A stretch of DNA of 64,000 nucleotides from Tropicimonas sp033101155 (lineage in GTDB: Bacteria; Pseudomonadota; Alphaproteobacteria; Rhodobacterales; Rhodobacteraceae), in the NCBI RefSeq assembly GCF_033101155.1, contig NZ_JAWMPX010000021.1, positions 30,982 through 94,981 of the forward strand, read 5' to 3'. Positions within the stretch are counted from its first letter, which is position 1. The number at the start of each line of letters is the position of its first letter. This document shows, piece after piece, positions 16,902 to 26,408 of this stretch. Position numbers and translations under genes: made by a program. Below the pieces are notes generated by a model. It was not told where the DNA came from, made no database searches, and worked only from the letters and a program-made list of their open reading frames with translations.

Positions 16902-18563
16902 CTACCCTTCGAAACGGTCCCGCCAGCGATTGACGATCGGATAGCGCCGGTCGAGCCAGAAGGCCCGCCGTGACAGCCGCGCGCCCGGGGCGGACTGGTG
17001 TCGTTTATACTCCGAGATGTAGAGCAGGTGCTCGACCTTGCGGACATCCGCCTCGTCAAAGCCCTCGTCCAGGATTTCGCGGATGCTGGCTTCCTCGTCG
17101 ACCAGCAGCTCCAGGATCCGGTCCAGAACGGGATAGGGCGGCAGGCTGTCCTCGTCCTTCTGGTCCTCGCGCAGCTCCGCCGAGGGCGGCTTGTCGATAA
17201 CGCGCGGCGGGATCACGATCCCCTCGGGGGCCTTCATCCAGTCGCGGTGATTGGCGTTGCGCCAGCGGCAGGTTTCGAAGACCCGCATCTTGTAGAGATC
17301 CTTGATCGGATTGTAGCCGCCGGCCATGTCGCCATAGATCGTGGCATAACCGACCGCGACCTCGGATTTGTTGCCCGTGGTCAGCAGCATCTCGCCGAAC
17401 TTGTTGGAGAGCGCCATCAGCAGCAGCCCACGCAGGCGGGACTGGATGTTCTCCTCCGTGAGATCCGGCTTCGTGCCTTCGAAGAGCGGACCGAGTGCTT
17501 CCGTGACAGCGGCACGCGGGCCGGAGATCGGCAGTTCGTCGAGCCGGCAGCCAAGCGCGTTGGCGACGCCCGCCGCATCTTCCAACGACTCGGCAGAGGT
17601 ATACTCGGATGGCAGCATCACGCAGCGGACATTCTCCGGACCGATCGCGTCCGCCGCGATCGTGGCGACGATGGCCGAATCAATCCCGCCCGAAAGCCCC
17701 AGCAGCACCTTGGAGAAGCCGGACTTGCCGAGATAGTCGCGCAAGCTCTCGACCATCACCCGGTAATCCTGCTCCCATTCATCGGGCAGATGCGCCATCT
17801 CGCCCGCCTCGGCCTCCCAGCCGTCCGCGCCTTGCACGAAGTCGACATGGGCGATGGCCTCGTCGAAAAGCGGCAACTGCAGGACCAGTTTTCCATGCGG
17901 ATTGAGCACGAAGGAGCCGCCATCAAAGACCTGATCATCCTGCCCGCCGACCATGTTGAGATAGACCAGCGGCAGGCTGGTCTCGATCACCCGGGAGACC
18001 ATATGGGTCAGCCGCATCTCGCGCTTGCCACGGAAATAGGGCGAGCCATTGGGGACCATGAGCAACTCCGCACCGCTCTCCTCCAGCGTCTCGCAGACAT
18101 CGGGATGCCAGGCATCCTCGCAGATCGGGATGCCGAGCCGGACCGGGCCAACGGTTGTGGGCCCATGCACATCGCCGCTGGAGAACTGCCGCTTCTCGTC
18201 AAAAACATTGAAATTCGGCAGGTGGTGCTTGACCACTTTCGTGGCCACGTCGCCGCCCTTGAGCACGGCATAGATATTGAAGAGCGCCGCGCCCTCGAAC
18301 CAGGGCAGGCCGATGCCGAGCGCCGGCCCGTCGGCGCAATCGGTGGCCAGTTGCTCCAGAACACGCTGGCAGTCGGCGACGAAGGCGGGCTTCATCACAA
18401 GGTCCTGGCACTGGTAGCCGGCGAGGAACATCTCCGGCAGCACGACCATGTCGGCGCCGGCCGCCTTGCCGTCTTCCCAGGCCGCGCGCGCCTTGGCGGC
18501 ATTGCCGCGCAGGTCTCCGACAGTCGGGTTGAGCTGTGCCAGCGTCAGGCGAAAACGGGTCAT
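16902..18563 (-). CDS. nadE: Glutamine-dependent NAD+ synthetase
   Basis: The final step of NAD synthesis, amidation of nicotinate adenine dinucleotide using glutamine. The protein has 553 residues. The N-terminal nitrilase-type glutaminase has the triad Glu in LPEMFLAGYQ, Lys in KHHLPNFNVFDEKR and Cys in GIPICEDAWHP. The C-terminal synthetase has the PP-loop LGLSGGIDSAIVA (near residue 290). The start at 18563 is fixed by AAGGAG seven bases upstream and by the family N-terminus (RLTLAQLNPTVGD). The in-frame extension to 18722 is not supported. Confidence 0.96.
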   Translation of the reverse strand: MTRFRLTLAQLNPTVGDLRGNAAKARAAWEDGKAAGADMVVLPEMFLAGYQCQDLVMKPAFVADCQRVLEQLATDCADGPALGIGLPWFEGAALFNIYAVLKGGDVATKVVKHHLPNFNVFDEKRQFSSGDVHGPTTVGPVRLGIPICEDAWHPDVCETLEESGAELLMVPNGSPYFRGKREMRLTHMVSRVIETSLPLVYLNMVGGQDDQVFDGGSFVLNPHGKLVLQLPLFDEAIAHVDFVQGADGWEAEAGEMAHLPDEWEQDYRVMVESLRDYLGKSGFSKVLLGLSGGIDSAIVATIAADAIGPENVRCVMLPSEYTSAESLEDAAGVANALGCRLDELPISGPRAAVTEALGPLFEGTKPDLTEENIQSRLRGLLLMALSNKFGEMLLTTGNKSEVAVGYATIYGDMAGGYNPIKDLYKMRVFETCRWRNANHRDWMKAPEGIVIPPRVIDKPPSAELREDQKDEDSLPPYPVLDRILELLVDEEASIREILDEGFDEADVRKVEHLLYISEYKRHQSAPGARLSRRAFWLDRRYPIVNRWRDRFEG

Positions 18564-18755
18564 GTACGAGGCTCCTTGCTTCGGCGGACCGGGGCAGGTC
18601 GGGGCGGACCGGGGCTCTCTTAGCAGAAAGGCGCGCGCATGGAAGCGCCTGACCGCCGGATCACGGCAAAAAGCGTTGCTCCTCAAGGGGGGCGGAAGTA
18701 GGGTTGCCTCCTGAATGACCAAGGCAGACCCCCGCTAGCAAAAAGGGGAGACAAG

Positions 18756-20258
18756 ATGACCCGACAGGCAAACCCGCTCCTTCTGGCTTCCATGCTGGCC
18801 TTCCTGGCGACCGGTCCCGTGCTCGCGCAGGACAGTACGGTCGAGGTGAAGCAATACGAAAATGGCGGTGTCTATGAAGGCACCTTCAAGGACGGATTGC
18901 AGCACGGCAAGGGCACCTACCGGCTGCCCAACGGCTATGAATATGTCGGCGACTGGGTCGAGGGCGAGATCCTCGGACAGGGCATTGCCCGTTTCCCGGA
19001 TGGATCGGTCTACGAGGGCAGCTTCGCGCGTGGCAAGCCGCATGGCTTCGGCAAGATCACCTTCGCGGATGGCGGTACCTATGAGGGCGAGTGGGTCGAG
19101 AACGAGATGACCGGCCAGGGGCTCGCGGTCTATCCCGACGGTACGCGCTACGAAGGCGCCTTCGTCAACGCGCTGCATGAGGGGCTGGGCAATTACACCC
19201 GCCCCGACGGCTATCTCTACGAGGGTCAGTGGGTGGCTGGCATCCAGGAGGGCAAGGGGAAGATCACCTATCCCGACGAGACGGTCTACGAGGGCAATCT
19301 CAGCCGGGGGCAGCGCTCCGGGCAGGGCAACCTGACCAAGCCGGACGGGTTCTCCTACGAGGGCTCGTGGAAGAACGGCCAGATCAATGGTCTTGGCAAG
19401 CTGACCCAGCCTTCGGGCGAGGTCTATGAGGGGCTGCTGGTCGATGGCCGCCGCCATGGCCACGGCAAGGCGACTTACCCCAATGGCGATGTCTATGAGG
19501 GGGCGTTCAAGGACGACAAACGCGAAGGCGAGGGCACGTTCACTGGCGCGGACGGCTTCATCTATACTGGCCAGTGGGTCGACGGGCGGATGGAAGGCCA
19601 GGGCAAGGTGACCTATCCCGATGGCTCCATCTATATCGGCCAGACCCGCAACAACATGGCCCATGGCACCGGCAACATCACCTATCCCAGCGGCGATTCC
19701 TATGACGGCGACTGGGTCGAAAATGTCATGGAAGGCCATGGCACGGCCCGCTACCAGGATGGCGGCGTCTACGAAGGCGGCTTCAAGGGCGCCAAGTATC
19801 ACGGCAAGGGTGTCATCACCTACCCCGACGGCTACAGCTATGACGGCGACTGGGCGAGCGGGCTGCGCGATGGACAGGGCAAGGCCACATATACCGATGG
19901 CAGCAGCTATGAGGGCGAATTCGACGCGGGCGAGCGCAGCGGCCAGGGCACTCTGATCACCGAGAGCGGCTTTCGCTACACCGGCGGATGGAAGATGGGC
20001 AAGATCACAGGGCGCGGCGCGGCGACCTATGCCAATGGCGATGTCTACGACGGTATGTTCCTCGACAATGTCCCGCAGGGCGATGGCGTCATGCGCTATG
20101 CCAGCGGCGAGGAACGCTCGGGCGCCTGGGAAAACGGCGAACTGGTCGCCGAAGACCCGCCCGCGGAAGAGGCGGAAGCCACCGAAGGAGCGGAGCCCCA
20201 ATCCGGATCAGAGGGCAGCGAAGCCACGGGGGCAACACCTGCGAGCGACGGGAACTGA
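18756..20258 (+). CDS. Exported MORN-repeat protein (18 full repeats)
   Basis: A 500-residue protein has a signal peptide (LLLASMLAFLATGPVLAQ, cleaved near 25). Eighteen complete 23-residue MORN repeats run from residues 37 to 450, with a further partial copy. The consensus is GxxYEGxWxxGxxxGxGxxxYPD. The tail is acidic and Ser/Thr/Pro-rich (EAEATEGAEPQSGS). MORN arrays form elongated beta-hairpin solenoids that often bind lipid or act as scaffolds. Repeat types alternate between Trp-containing and Phe-containing versions. AAAAGGGGAGAC precedes the ATG. There is no catalytic domain, so a periplasmic or secreted structural role is inferred. Confidence 0.92.
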   Translation: MTRQANPLLLASMLAFLATGPVLAQDSTVEVKQYENGGVYEGTFKDGLQHGKGTYRLPNGYEYVGDWVEGEILGQGIARFPDGSVYEGSFARGKPHGFGKITFADGGTYEGEWVENEMTGQGLAVYPDGTRYEGAFVNALHEGLGNYTRPDGYLYEGQWVAGIQEGKGKITYPDETVYEGNLSRGQRSGQGNLTKPDGFSYEGSWKNGQINGLGKLTQPSGEVYEGLLVDGRRHGHGKATYPNGDVYEGAFKDDKREGEGTFTGADGFIYTGQWVDGRMEGQGKVTYPDGSIYIGQTRNNMAHGTGNITYPSGDSYDGDWVENVMEGHGTARYQDGGVYEGGFKGAKYHGKGVITYPDGYSYDGDWASGLRDGQGKATYTDGSSYEGEFDAGERSGQGTLITESGFRYTGGWKMGKITGRGAATYANGDVYDGMFLDNVPQGDGVMRYASGEERSGAWENGELVAEDPPAEEAEATEGAEPQSGSEGSEATGATPASDGN

Positions 20259-20290
20259 TCCGAGCCGCAGGTCTGCCCGGAAAGAGGAAT

Positions 20291-20322
20291 GCCGCGCGAC
20301 AGCCCATTGGCGACCGCGCGGC
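20291..20322. terminator. Possible terminator between convergent genes
   Basis: GCCGCGCG (20291-20298) pairs with CGCGCGGC (20315-20322) between the convergent MORN and YHS genes. It is followed by a short T-rich stretch on the plus strand. The loop is long (16 bases), so the call is tentative. Confidence 0.4.
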
Positions 20323-20353
20323 GACATTTCTGTATATTCCCTATCGAGGCCGA

Positions 20354-20869
20354 TCAGTTCACCGGCGCCATTGGCTCGAATTCCGGAATCGGCTTGGTCG
20401 ACGCTGGCTGGGCCTCCAGCTCCGCCCAGTTTGCCTCGGAGAGCTCCAGGTTGCCGGAGATATCCTCTTCCCAGAAGCCGACCACGTTCTGGGTGATGTT
20501 CAGATAGAGCTTGCCGTCGACGATGCGCCAGAGATTCGGATTGCCCGGCACCTTGCCGCCCTTGGCGACGCCGAAGGCGCAGTGACCGTCATATTGCGGA
20601 ACGTATTTCTCCGGATCGGCCTCGAACATGGAGAGATTTTCCTCGCTGGAGAACGCAAAGGTGGCACCGTCATGTTCGACCGTCAGGTCGGCATGGCCGG
20701 GAATCGCGGCGGGTTGAGGCGTGCCCAGCTCGGATTGCTCGAGCCCGAAATAGGCAACGACATCATAGCCGGACACTGCCAGCCCGTTGGCGGCGGTGTA
20801 TTCCTCGCCCGCGAGAGCGGCCGAGGCGGAGAGGGCGAGCCCGAGGGCGAGAGAGGGGATGAGACGCAT
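20354..20869 (-). CDS. Exported YHS-domain protein
   Basis: This 171-residue protein has a signal peptide (MRLIPSLALGLALSASAALAG). A YHS domain follows, recognisable from GLAVSGYDVVAYF...FAFSSEENLSMFEADPEKYVPQYDGHCAFG. Such proteins are common in marine Alphaproteobacteria and are suspected to bind metal. The Cys and His in DGHCAFG are candidate ligands. The start at 20869 has an AAAGGA site and gives a clean signal peptide, so the longer upstream frame is rejected. It is convergent with the MORN gene. Function is unknown. Confidence 0.85.
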   Translation of the reverse strand: MRLIPSLALGLALSASAALAGEEYTAANGLAVSGYDVVAYFGLEQSELGTPQPAAIPGHADLTVEHDGATFAFSSEENLSMFEADPEKYVPQYDGHCAFGVAKGGKVPGNPNLWRIVDGKLYLNITQNVVGFWEEDISGNLELSEANWAELEAQPASTKPIPEFEPMAPVN

Positions 20870-21060
20870 GTCATGTCCTTTGCGCGTTTCGAAATCGGAC
20901 ACCGGGGCGGTGTCTCGAAACGATGGCGAAACGGGCGGTGATGTTAAACTCACGAGGCCGTGCTTCACTGTCCCGTGTTCTGCGCGTGAGCGACCGGCTC
21001 TCTGGCCCTTGGCGGCGGAACATGGCACCAAGGCGCAAGCAGCATCACGGGGAACGCGGA

Positions 21061-23856
21061 ATGGCATTCGGCAAGGGACATCACCTTCATCTGATCGACG
21101 GCTCGGCCTTCATCTTTCGCGCCTATCACGCGCTGCCGCCGCTGACGCGGAAGTCCGACGGGCTGCCCATCGGCGCCGTGGCAGGCTTCTGCAACATGTT
21201 GCACCGATATATCGAAGGGAATACCGGACCCGACGCGCCAACCCATGCGGCCGTGATCTTCGACTATTCCGGCAAGTCCTTCCGCAACGAGATCTATGAT
21301 CTCTACAAGGCCAACCGCCCGCCCGCGCCGGAAGATCTCGTCCCGCAATTCCCGCTGACGCGTGACGCGACCCGCGCCTTCAACGTCGCCTGCGAGGAGG
21401 TCGAGGGGTTTGAGGCCGATGACATCATCGCCACGCTGGCCTGCCAGGCCCGCGAGGCCGGCGGTCGCTGCACGATCATTTCCTCGGACAAGGACCTGAT
21501 GCAGCTTGTTGGCGGCGGGGTCGAGATGCTCGACGCGATGAAGAACAAGCGGATCGGCGTCGAGCAGGTGGAAGAGAAATTCGGCGTCGGCCCGGACCGC
21601 GTCGTGGACGTGCAGGCGCTGGCCGGCGACTCGGTGGACAACGTGCCCGGCGCGCCGGGGATCGGCATCAAGACGGCTGCGCAACTGATCAACGAATACG
21701 GCGACCTGGACTCTCTTCTGGACCGCGCCGAGGAAATCAAGCAGCCCAAGCGCCGCCAGACGCTCCTCGAGAAGCGCGACCAGATCGAGCTCTCCAAGCG
21801 GCTTGTCACGCTGGACTGCTGCACCCCGCTCGACTTCACGCTGGACGACCTGGAGGTGAAGGACCCGGAGCCGGAGGCGTTGCTGGGCTTTCTCGGCGAG
21901 ATGGAGTTCCGCACTCTCTCCAAGCGGATCGCGGACCAGCTCGGGGTCGAGGCACCAGCGATTGCCGAACCCGCCGCCGAAGCCGCAGAAGCAGGCGCCC
22001 CGGAAGCGCCGCCCTTCGATCACGACAAATACGAGATCGTGCGCGATGCCGCCGCGCTGCAGGCCTGGATCGACAAGGCCAACGCCATGGGCCGTGTCGC
22101 CGTCGATACCGAGACGACCGGGCTCGACGAGATGGTCGCGGATCTTGTCGGCATCTGCCTGAGCGTCGAAGCAGGGTCGGCCTGTTACGTCCCGCTCGGG
22201 CACAAGGCGGGCTCCGGGGACGGGCTCTTCGCCGAGGAAGCACTGGCCGAGGGGCAGATGCCGCTGAACGCGGCGCTCGACCTGCTCAAGCCGCTGCTTG
22301 AGGACGAGGCCGTCCTCAAGATCGGCCAGAACATGAAATATGACGCGAAGATCCTGTCCCGCTACGGCATCGAGATTGCGCCCTATGACGACACGATGCT
22401 GCTCTCCTACGCGATGCATTCCGGCCTGCATAACCACGGGATGGACGCGCTTTCGGAGCGCTACCTCTCCCATGTGCCGATCCCGATCAAGGAGCTGATC
22501 GGGTCCGGCAAGAGCGCCATCACCTTTGATCGGGTCGAGATCGACACGGCTGCGAAATACGCCGCCGAGGATGCCGATATAACTCTGCGACTCTGGGAGC
22601 TCTTCAAGCCGCAGCTGCATTTGAACAAGGTCACCACCGTCTACGAAACGCTGGAACGGCCGCTGGCCCCGGTGCTGGCACGGATGGAGATGGCGGGCGT
22701 GAAAGTCGACCGCGACACGCTCTCGCGCATGTCCAACGCCTTCGCGCAGAAAATGGCCGGGCTGGAGGCCGAGATCCACGAACTTGCGGGTCAGAGCTTC
22801 AATGTCGGCTCTCCCAAGCAACTCGGCGAGATCCTCTTTGACAAGATGGGGCTGGAGGGCGGCAAGAAGGGCAAGACCGGCGCATGGTCCACACCTGCGC
22901 AGGTGCTGGAGGATCTGGCCACCGAGCATGAACTGCCCGGCCGCGTGCTGGACTGGCGCCAGCTTTCGAAACTGAAATCGACCTACACGGATGCATTGCA
23001 GGAGCATATCAATCCCGAGACCGGGCGGGTCCACACCTCCTATGTGCAATCCGGCGCCAATACCGGCCGCCTCGCCTCGACCGATCCGAACCTTCAGAAC
23101 ATCCCCGTGCGCTCCGAAGAAGGCCGTCGCATCCGCGAGGCCTTCGTTGCCGAACAGGGCAAGGTGCTGGTCAGCCTCGACTATTCCCAGATCGAGCTGC
23201 GCATCCTCGCCCATGTCGCCGGGATCGACGCCCTGAAACAGGCCTTTCGCGAGGGGCAGGACATCCACGCCATGACCGCCTCCGAGATGTTCGACGTGCC
23301 GCTCGACGAGATGACGCCCGACATCCGCCGCCAGGCCAAGGCGATCAATTTCGGCGTGATCTACGGCATTTCCGGCTTCGGGCTGGCGCGCAACCTGCGC
23401 ATCCCGCGCAGCGAGGCACAGGGCTTCATCGACCGCTATTTCGAACGGTTCCCCGGCATTCGGACCTATATGGACGACACCGTCGCGTTCGCGAAGGAAC
23501 ACAAGCGGGTCGAGACCCTTTTCGGGCGCCGCATCCACACCCCGGAGATCAGCGCCAAGGGGCCGGGCGCGGGCTTTGCCAAGCGCGCGGCGATCAACGC
23601 GCCGATCCAGGGGACGGCGGCGGATATCATCCGGCGGGCAATGATCCGGATGGAGGACGCCATCGACGGATTGCCGGCGAAGATGCTGCTGCAGGTGCAT
23701 GACGAACTGATCTTCGAGGTGGACGAGGGCGCCGTGGACGAGACCGTCGCGCGCGTCCGCGAGGTGATGGAAGCCGCCGCCGAACCGGCCGTGAAGATCG
23801 ACGTGCCGCTGGTGGTCGATGCGGGGCAGGGGGCGAACTGGGCCGAGGCGCATTGA
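21061..23856 (+). CDS. polA: DNA polymerase I
   Basis: This 931-residue repair and Okazaki-fragment processing polymerase is full length. The 5'-3' exonuclease is in residues 1-290 (LIDGSAFIFRAYHALPP, CEEVEGFEADDIIATLA). A 3'-5' proofreading domain spans about 325-510 and retains the acidic motif DTETTGLDE (near 347). The polymerase domain follows, with motif A SLDYSQIELRILAH (near 702), the O-helix region RRQAKAINFGVIYG and motif C LQVHDELIFEV (near 877). The ATG at 21061 starts exactly at the family N-terminus. An in-frame start 46 codons upstream is unlikely. Confidence 0.97.
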   Translation: MAFGKGHHLHLIDGSAFIFRAYHALPPLTRKSDGLPIGAVAGFCNMLHRYIEGNTGPDAPTHAAVIFDYSGKSFRNEIYDLYKANRPPAPEDLVPQFPLTRDATRAFNVACEEVEGFEADDIIATLACQAREAGGRCTIISSDKDLMQLVGGGVEMLDAMKNKRIGVEQVEEKFGVGPDRVVDVQALAGDSVDNVPGAPGIGIKTAAQLINEYGDLDSLLDRAEEIKQPKRRQTLLEKRDQIELSKRLVTLDCCTPLDFTLDDLEVKDPEPEALLGFLGEMEFRTLSKRIADQLGVEAPAIAEPAAEAAEAGAPEAPPFDHDKYEIVRDAAALQAWIDKANAMGRVAVDTETTGLDEMVADLVGICLSVEAGSACYVPLGHKAGSGDGLFAEEALAEGQMPLNAALDLLKPLLEDEAVLKIGQNMKYDAKILSRYGIEIAPYDDTMLLSYAMHSGLHNHGMDALSERYLSHVPIPIKELIGSGKSAITFDRVEIDTAAKYAAEDADITLRLWELFKPQLHLNKVTTVYETLERPLAPVLARMEMAGVKVDRDTLSRMSNAFAQKMAGLEAEIHELAGQSFNVGSPKQLGEILFDKMGLEGGKKGKTGAWSTPAQVLEDLATEHELPGRVLDWRQLSKLKSTYTDALQEHINPETGRVHTSYVQSGANTGRLASTDPNLQNIPVRSEEGRRIREAFVAEQGKVLVSLDYSQIELRILAHVAGIDALKQAFREGQDIHAMTASEMFDVPLDEMTPDIRRQAKAINFGVIYGISGFGLARNLRIPRSEAQGFIDRYFERFPGIRTYMDDTVAFAKEHKRVETLFGRRIHTPEISAKGPGAGFAKRAAINAPIQGTAADIIRRAMIRMEDAIDGLPAKMLLQVHDELIFEVDEGAVDETVARVREVMEAAAEPAVKIDVPLVVDAGQGANWAEAH

Positions 23857-23959
23857 TCCTGCGACGGGTTGTCCGGGGAAGCTGAGAAAACCCGGTGGTC
23901 TCTTCCGGAGCAGGGCGCTAATCCTGCCCGTGCAGGCAGAAGCTGTGGAGAGATCACCC

Positions 23960-24898
23960 GTGCCGCATGACCATCACCACCATCACCATGTCGACCCCGC
24001 GAGCGGCGACCGTCGGGTCTTTGCTGCCGTAGCGGTGAATTTCGCGCTGACCTTCGTGCAGATCGTGGCCGGGGTGCTTTCGGGCTCGCTGGCGCTGATC
24101 GCCGACGCGATCCACAACCTCTCGGACGCGATCTCGCTGGTCATCGCCTTTGCAGCCCGCCGGATTGCCCGCCGCCCGGCCGATGCCTCAATGACCTTTG
24201 GTTATGGCCGCGCCGAGGTGGTCGCGGCGCTGATCAACTACACGACCCTGATCGTCATCGCCTTCTACCTTGCCGCCGAGGGCGTGAACCGCCTGATGGA
24301 CCCGCCCGAGGTGCAGGGCTGGATCGTGGTCGTCGTCGCCGCCATCGCGCTGGTCGTGGACACGGTGACGGCGCTGCTGATCTACCGGATGTCGAAGGAC
24401 AGCGTGAACATGCGCGCCGCCTTCCTGCACAACCTGATGGACGCGATGGGCTCGGTTGCCGTGATCATCGGCGGCACGCTGATCCTGATCTATGACTGGC
24501 GGCTGGTGGACCCGATCGTGACGCTGATGATCGCGGGTTACATCCTCTGGCATACCGGGCGCGAGGTCGGTCCGGTGATCCGCATCCTGATGCTCGGCAG
24601 CCCGACCAGCCTCGCGGCGGAGGATGTGCTGGCGGAGATGGGCGCGCTGGAGGGGGTGGACGAGATCCACCACATGCATCTGTGGCAGATGGGCGAGCAC
24701 GAGACATCGCTCGAAGCGCATGTCGTGCTGGAAGAGGACGCCTCGCCGCGCGATGTCAAATCCGCGCTGAAGGCGTTGCTGGTGGATCGGTTCGGCATCA
24801 CGCATTCGGTGCTGGAACTGGAGAGCGCTTCGGACCGCTGCTGCGATGCGCTGCCCATCGGCCATGCCTGCAACGATCCGACCCACCGTCACGCTTGA
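23960..24898 (+). CDS. Cation diffusion facilitator (zinc/divalent metal exporter)
   Basis: A 312-residue CDF-family antiporter exports divalent cations. A His-rich leader (HDHHHHHH) is followed by six membrane helices. The metal-site motifs are ALIADAIHNLSDA (HxxxD, helix 2) and AAFLHNLMDAMGS (HxxxD, helix 5), and a cytosolic C-terminal domain follows. A GTG start at 23960 with GGAGAG upstream is chosen. Longer frames would overlap the polA stop. The HxxxD pairs fit Zn2+-type transporters. A Cys-Cys pair (DRCCDA) and a His-ended tail may add metal binding. Confidence 0.88.
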   Translation: MPHDHHHHHHVDPASGDRRVFAAVAVNFALTFVQIVAGVLSGSLALIADAIHNLSDAISLVIAFAARRIARRPADASMTFGYGRAEVVAALINYTTLIVIAFYLAAEGVNRLMDPPEVQGWIVVVVAAIALVVDTVTALLIYRMSKDSVNMRAAFLHNLMDAMGSVAVIIGGTLILIYDWRLVDPIVTLMIAGYILWHTGREVGPVIRILMLGSPTSLAAEDVLAEMGALEGVDEIHHMHLWQMGEHETSLEAHVVLEEDASPRDVKSALKALLVDRFGITHSVLELESASDRCCDALPIGHACNDPTHRHA

Positions 24899-24949
24899 CG
24901 CAAAACTCACTCCTGGGCTCTGGTCATGCGAAAGCTTGAGGAGATTTCG

Positions 24950-25753
24950 ATGTCCGATCACTTCGTGACCGTGCTGGGCGCGGATGAGCCCATTGCGGAG
25001 GTTCGCCTGAACCGCCCGGAGAAGAAGAACGCGCTGACGCTGGAGATGCTGGATGCGCTGGTTGCCGCGGGCAAGGACCTGGCGGGCAAACCGAAGCTGC
25101 GCGCGGTGATCCTGTCCGGCGAGGGCACGGATTTCTGCGCTGGGCTGGATACCGGCGCGCTGATGGCGATGGCCGGCAAGCTCGACGCGGTGAAACAGGA
25201 GATGCTGACCCCGCCCGAGGGCGAGGCGGCCAACCGGTTCCAGCTTCCGGCGATGATCTGGTCACAGGTGCCGGTGCCGGTGATCGCGGCGCTGGACGGG
25301 GTCTGTTTCGGCGGCGGCGCGCAGATCGCGCTTGGCGCGGATTTCCGGATCGCGACGCCCGACAGCCGTTTCTCGATCATGGAAGGCAAATGGGGGCTGA
25401 TCCCGGATATGGGGATTTCCCAGAGCCTGCCGAGGTTGCTTCCGGCGGATCGTGCCAAGGAACTGATCATGTCCGTGCGCGTCCTGACGGGTGTCGAGGC
25501 GGAGAAATACGGGCTGGTGACGCGGCTTGCCGACGATCCTCTGGCCGAGGCGCGGGCCTTCGCAGAGGAACTGGCCGCAAAATCACCGGACGCAATCCGC
25601 GCGGGCAAGCAGCTTGTCGACGCGATCTATGCCGGAACGCCAGCGGAACATCTGCGGCTGGAGGCGGTGCTTCAGGCCGAGTTGATGGGGTCGCCCAACC
25701 AGGTCGAGACGATCATGGCCAATATGCAGAAACGAGCGCCGGTCTATCGCTGA
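24950..25753 (+). CDS. Enoyl-CoA hydratase/isomerase (crotonase) family protein
   Basis: This 267-residue crotonase-fold protein has LNRPEKKNAL, an oxyanion-hole segment GEGTDFCAGLD and GVCFGGGAQIALGADFRIA. It also has a helix with EGKWGLIPDMGISQSLPRL. Of the two catalytic Glu of classical hydratases, the position near GGAQI carries Gln and the second region carries Asp (PDMGIS). The reaction may therefore be isomerisation or another crotonase activity rather than hydration. GAGGAG precedes the ATG at 24950. There is no pathway partner nearby. Confidence 0.82.
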   Translation: MSDHFVTVLGADEPIAEVRLNRPEKKNALTLEMLDALVAAGKDLAGKPKLRAVILSGEGTDFCAGLDTGALMAMAGKLDAVKQEMLTPPEGEAANRFQLPAMIWSQVPVPVIAALDGVCFGGGAQIALGADFRIATPDSRFSIMEGKWGLIPDMGISQSLPRLLPADRAKELIMSVRVLTGVEAEKYGLVTRLADDPLAEARAFAEELAAKSPDAIRAGKQLVDAIYAGTPAEHLRLEAVLQAELMGSPNQVETIMANMQKRAPVYR

Positions 25754-25895
25754 CCCGGCGATTTCGGCTTGAATCCGGGCTGCGATTTCGTCCCTGTCAA
25801 CGGCTGTTGGCCGCTCGGAGCCTTGCAAGATCCGCCGGAAACGACAGGACCGATCTGGTTCCGCTCAAGCCGTGCTCCGATTTGCGCGCCACGTT

Positions 25896-26366
25896 CTATG
25901 CACCCTGCGCAGATTTCGCCTGCCTCGCGATACGCTTCGCGAAGTGTCGAACCCGCTTGCGAAATCGTTTGTCGAGGCGCCCCTTTGCCATGCGCATGGT
26001 CTGCACCAGCATCTTCGCGGTCAGGCTCTCTGGCCTGATCTCCAGAGTCAATTCCAGGCGCGTCGTTTCCGGTGACAGCTCTGACAGCTCCACGGTCAGG
26101 AACCCGTCCAGACCGCCGACATTCCCGTCCAGTTCCAGAAGGCGCGGCGCCTCGAAGCCGGTGACGACCGACTCCATCTCGCGACGAATGCCCCGATAGT
26201 CGAAACGCGCGGTCCAGCTGGCGCCCAAGTCCACGGCGTCCTCGGACAGGCGTTGCACCTGGACCCCCTTGCGGATTGCCTTGTCTTCGAAGCGACGCGC
26301 ATCTGTTACCGCCGTCCAGACGGCTCCGATGGGCGCATCAATGTCTTCCCGGGTCGTGAATTTCAT
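25896..26366 (-). CDS. SRPBCC (START/Bet v1-like) family protein
   Basis: This 156-residue single-domain protein has the family opening MKFTTREDIDAPIGAVWTAVTDARRFE. It has an ESVVTGFEAPRLLELDG core, a long C-terminal helix (TAKMLVQTMRMAKGRLDKRFRKRV) and a basic tail. SRPBCC domains enclose hydrophobic ligands; the ligand here is unknown. The ATG at 26366 is used, and a GTG ten codons upstream (26396) is an alternative. It follows nudC by a short gap and may share its transcript. Confidence 0.72.
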   Translation of the reverse strand: MKFTTREDIDAPIGAVWTAVTDARRFEDKAIRKGVQVQRLSEDAVDLGASWTARFDYRGIRREMESVVTGFEAPRLLELDGNVGGLDGFLTVELSELSPETTRLELTLEIRPESLTAKMLVQTMRMAKGRLDKRFRKRVRHFAKRIARQAKSAQGA

Positions 26367-26408
26367 ACCAAGCCCTGCTGTTTCGTCGCCTGCCACGTCC
26401 GTCTTGCG

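Noticed and set aside
18735..20201. A 488-codon minus-strand frame with apparent repeats across the MORN gene
   Set aside because: Its repeats are only the mirror image of the MORN repeats. The plus-strand frame has a signal peptide and the MORN consensus.
20965..23853. A 962-codon open frame antisense to polA
   Set aside because: PolA on the plus strand has all catalytic motifs. The antisense translation is low-complexity Arg/Gly/Leu/Asp-rich, typical of mirrored codon bias.
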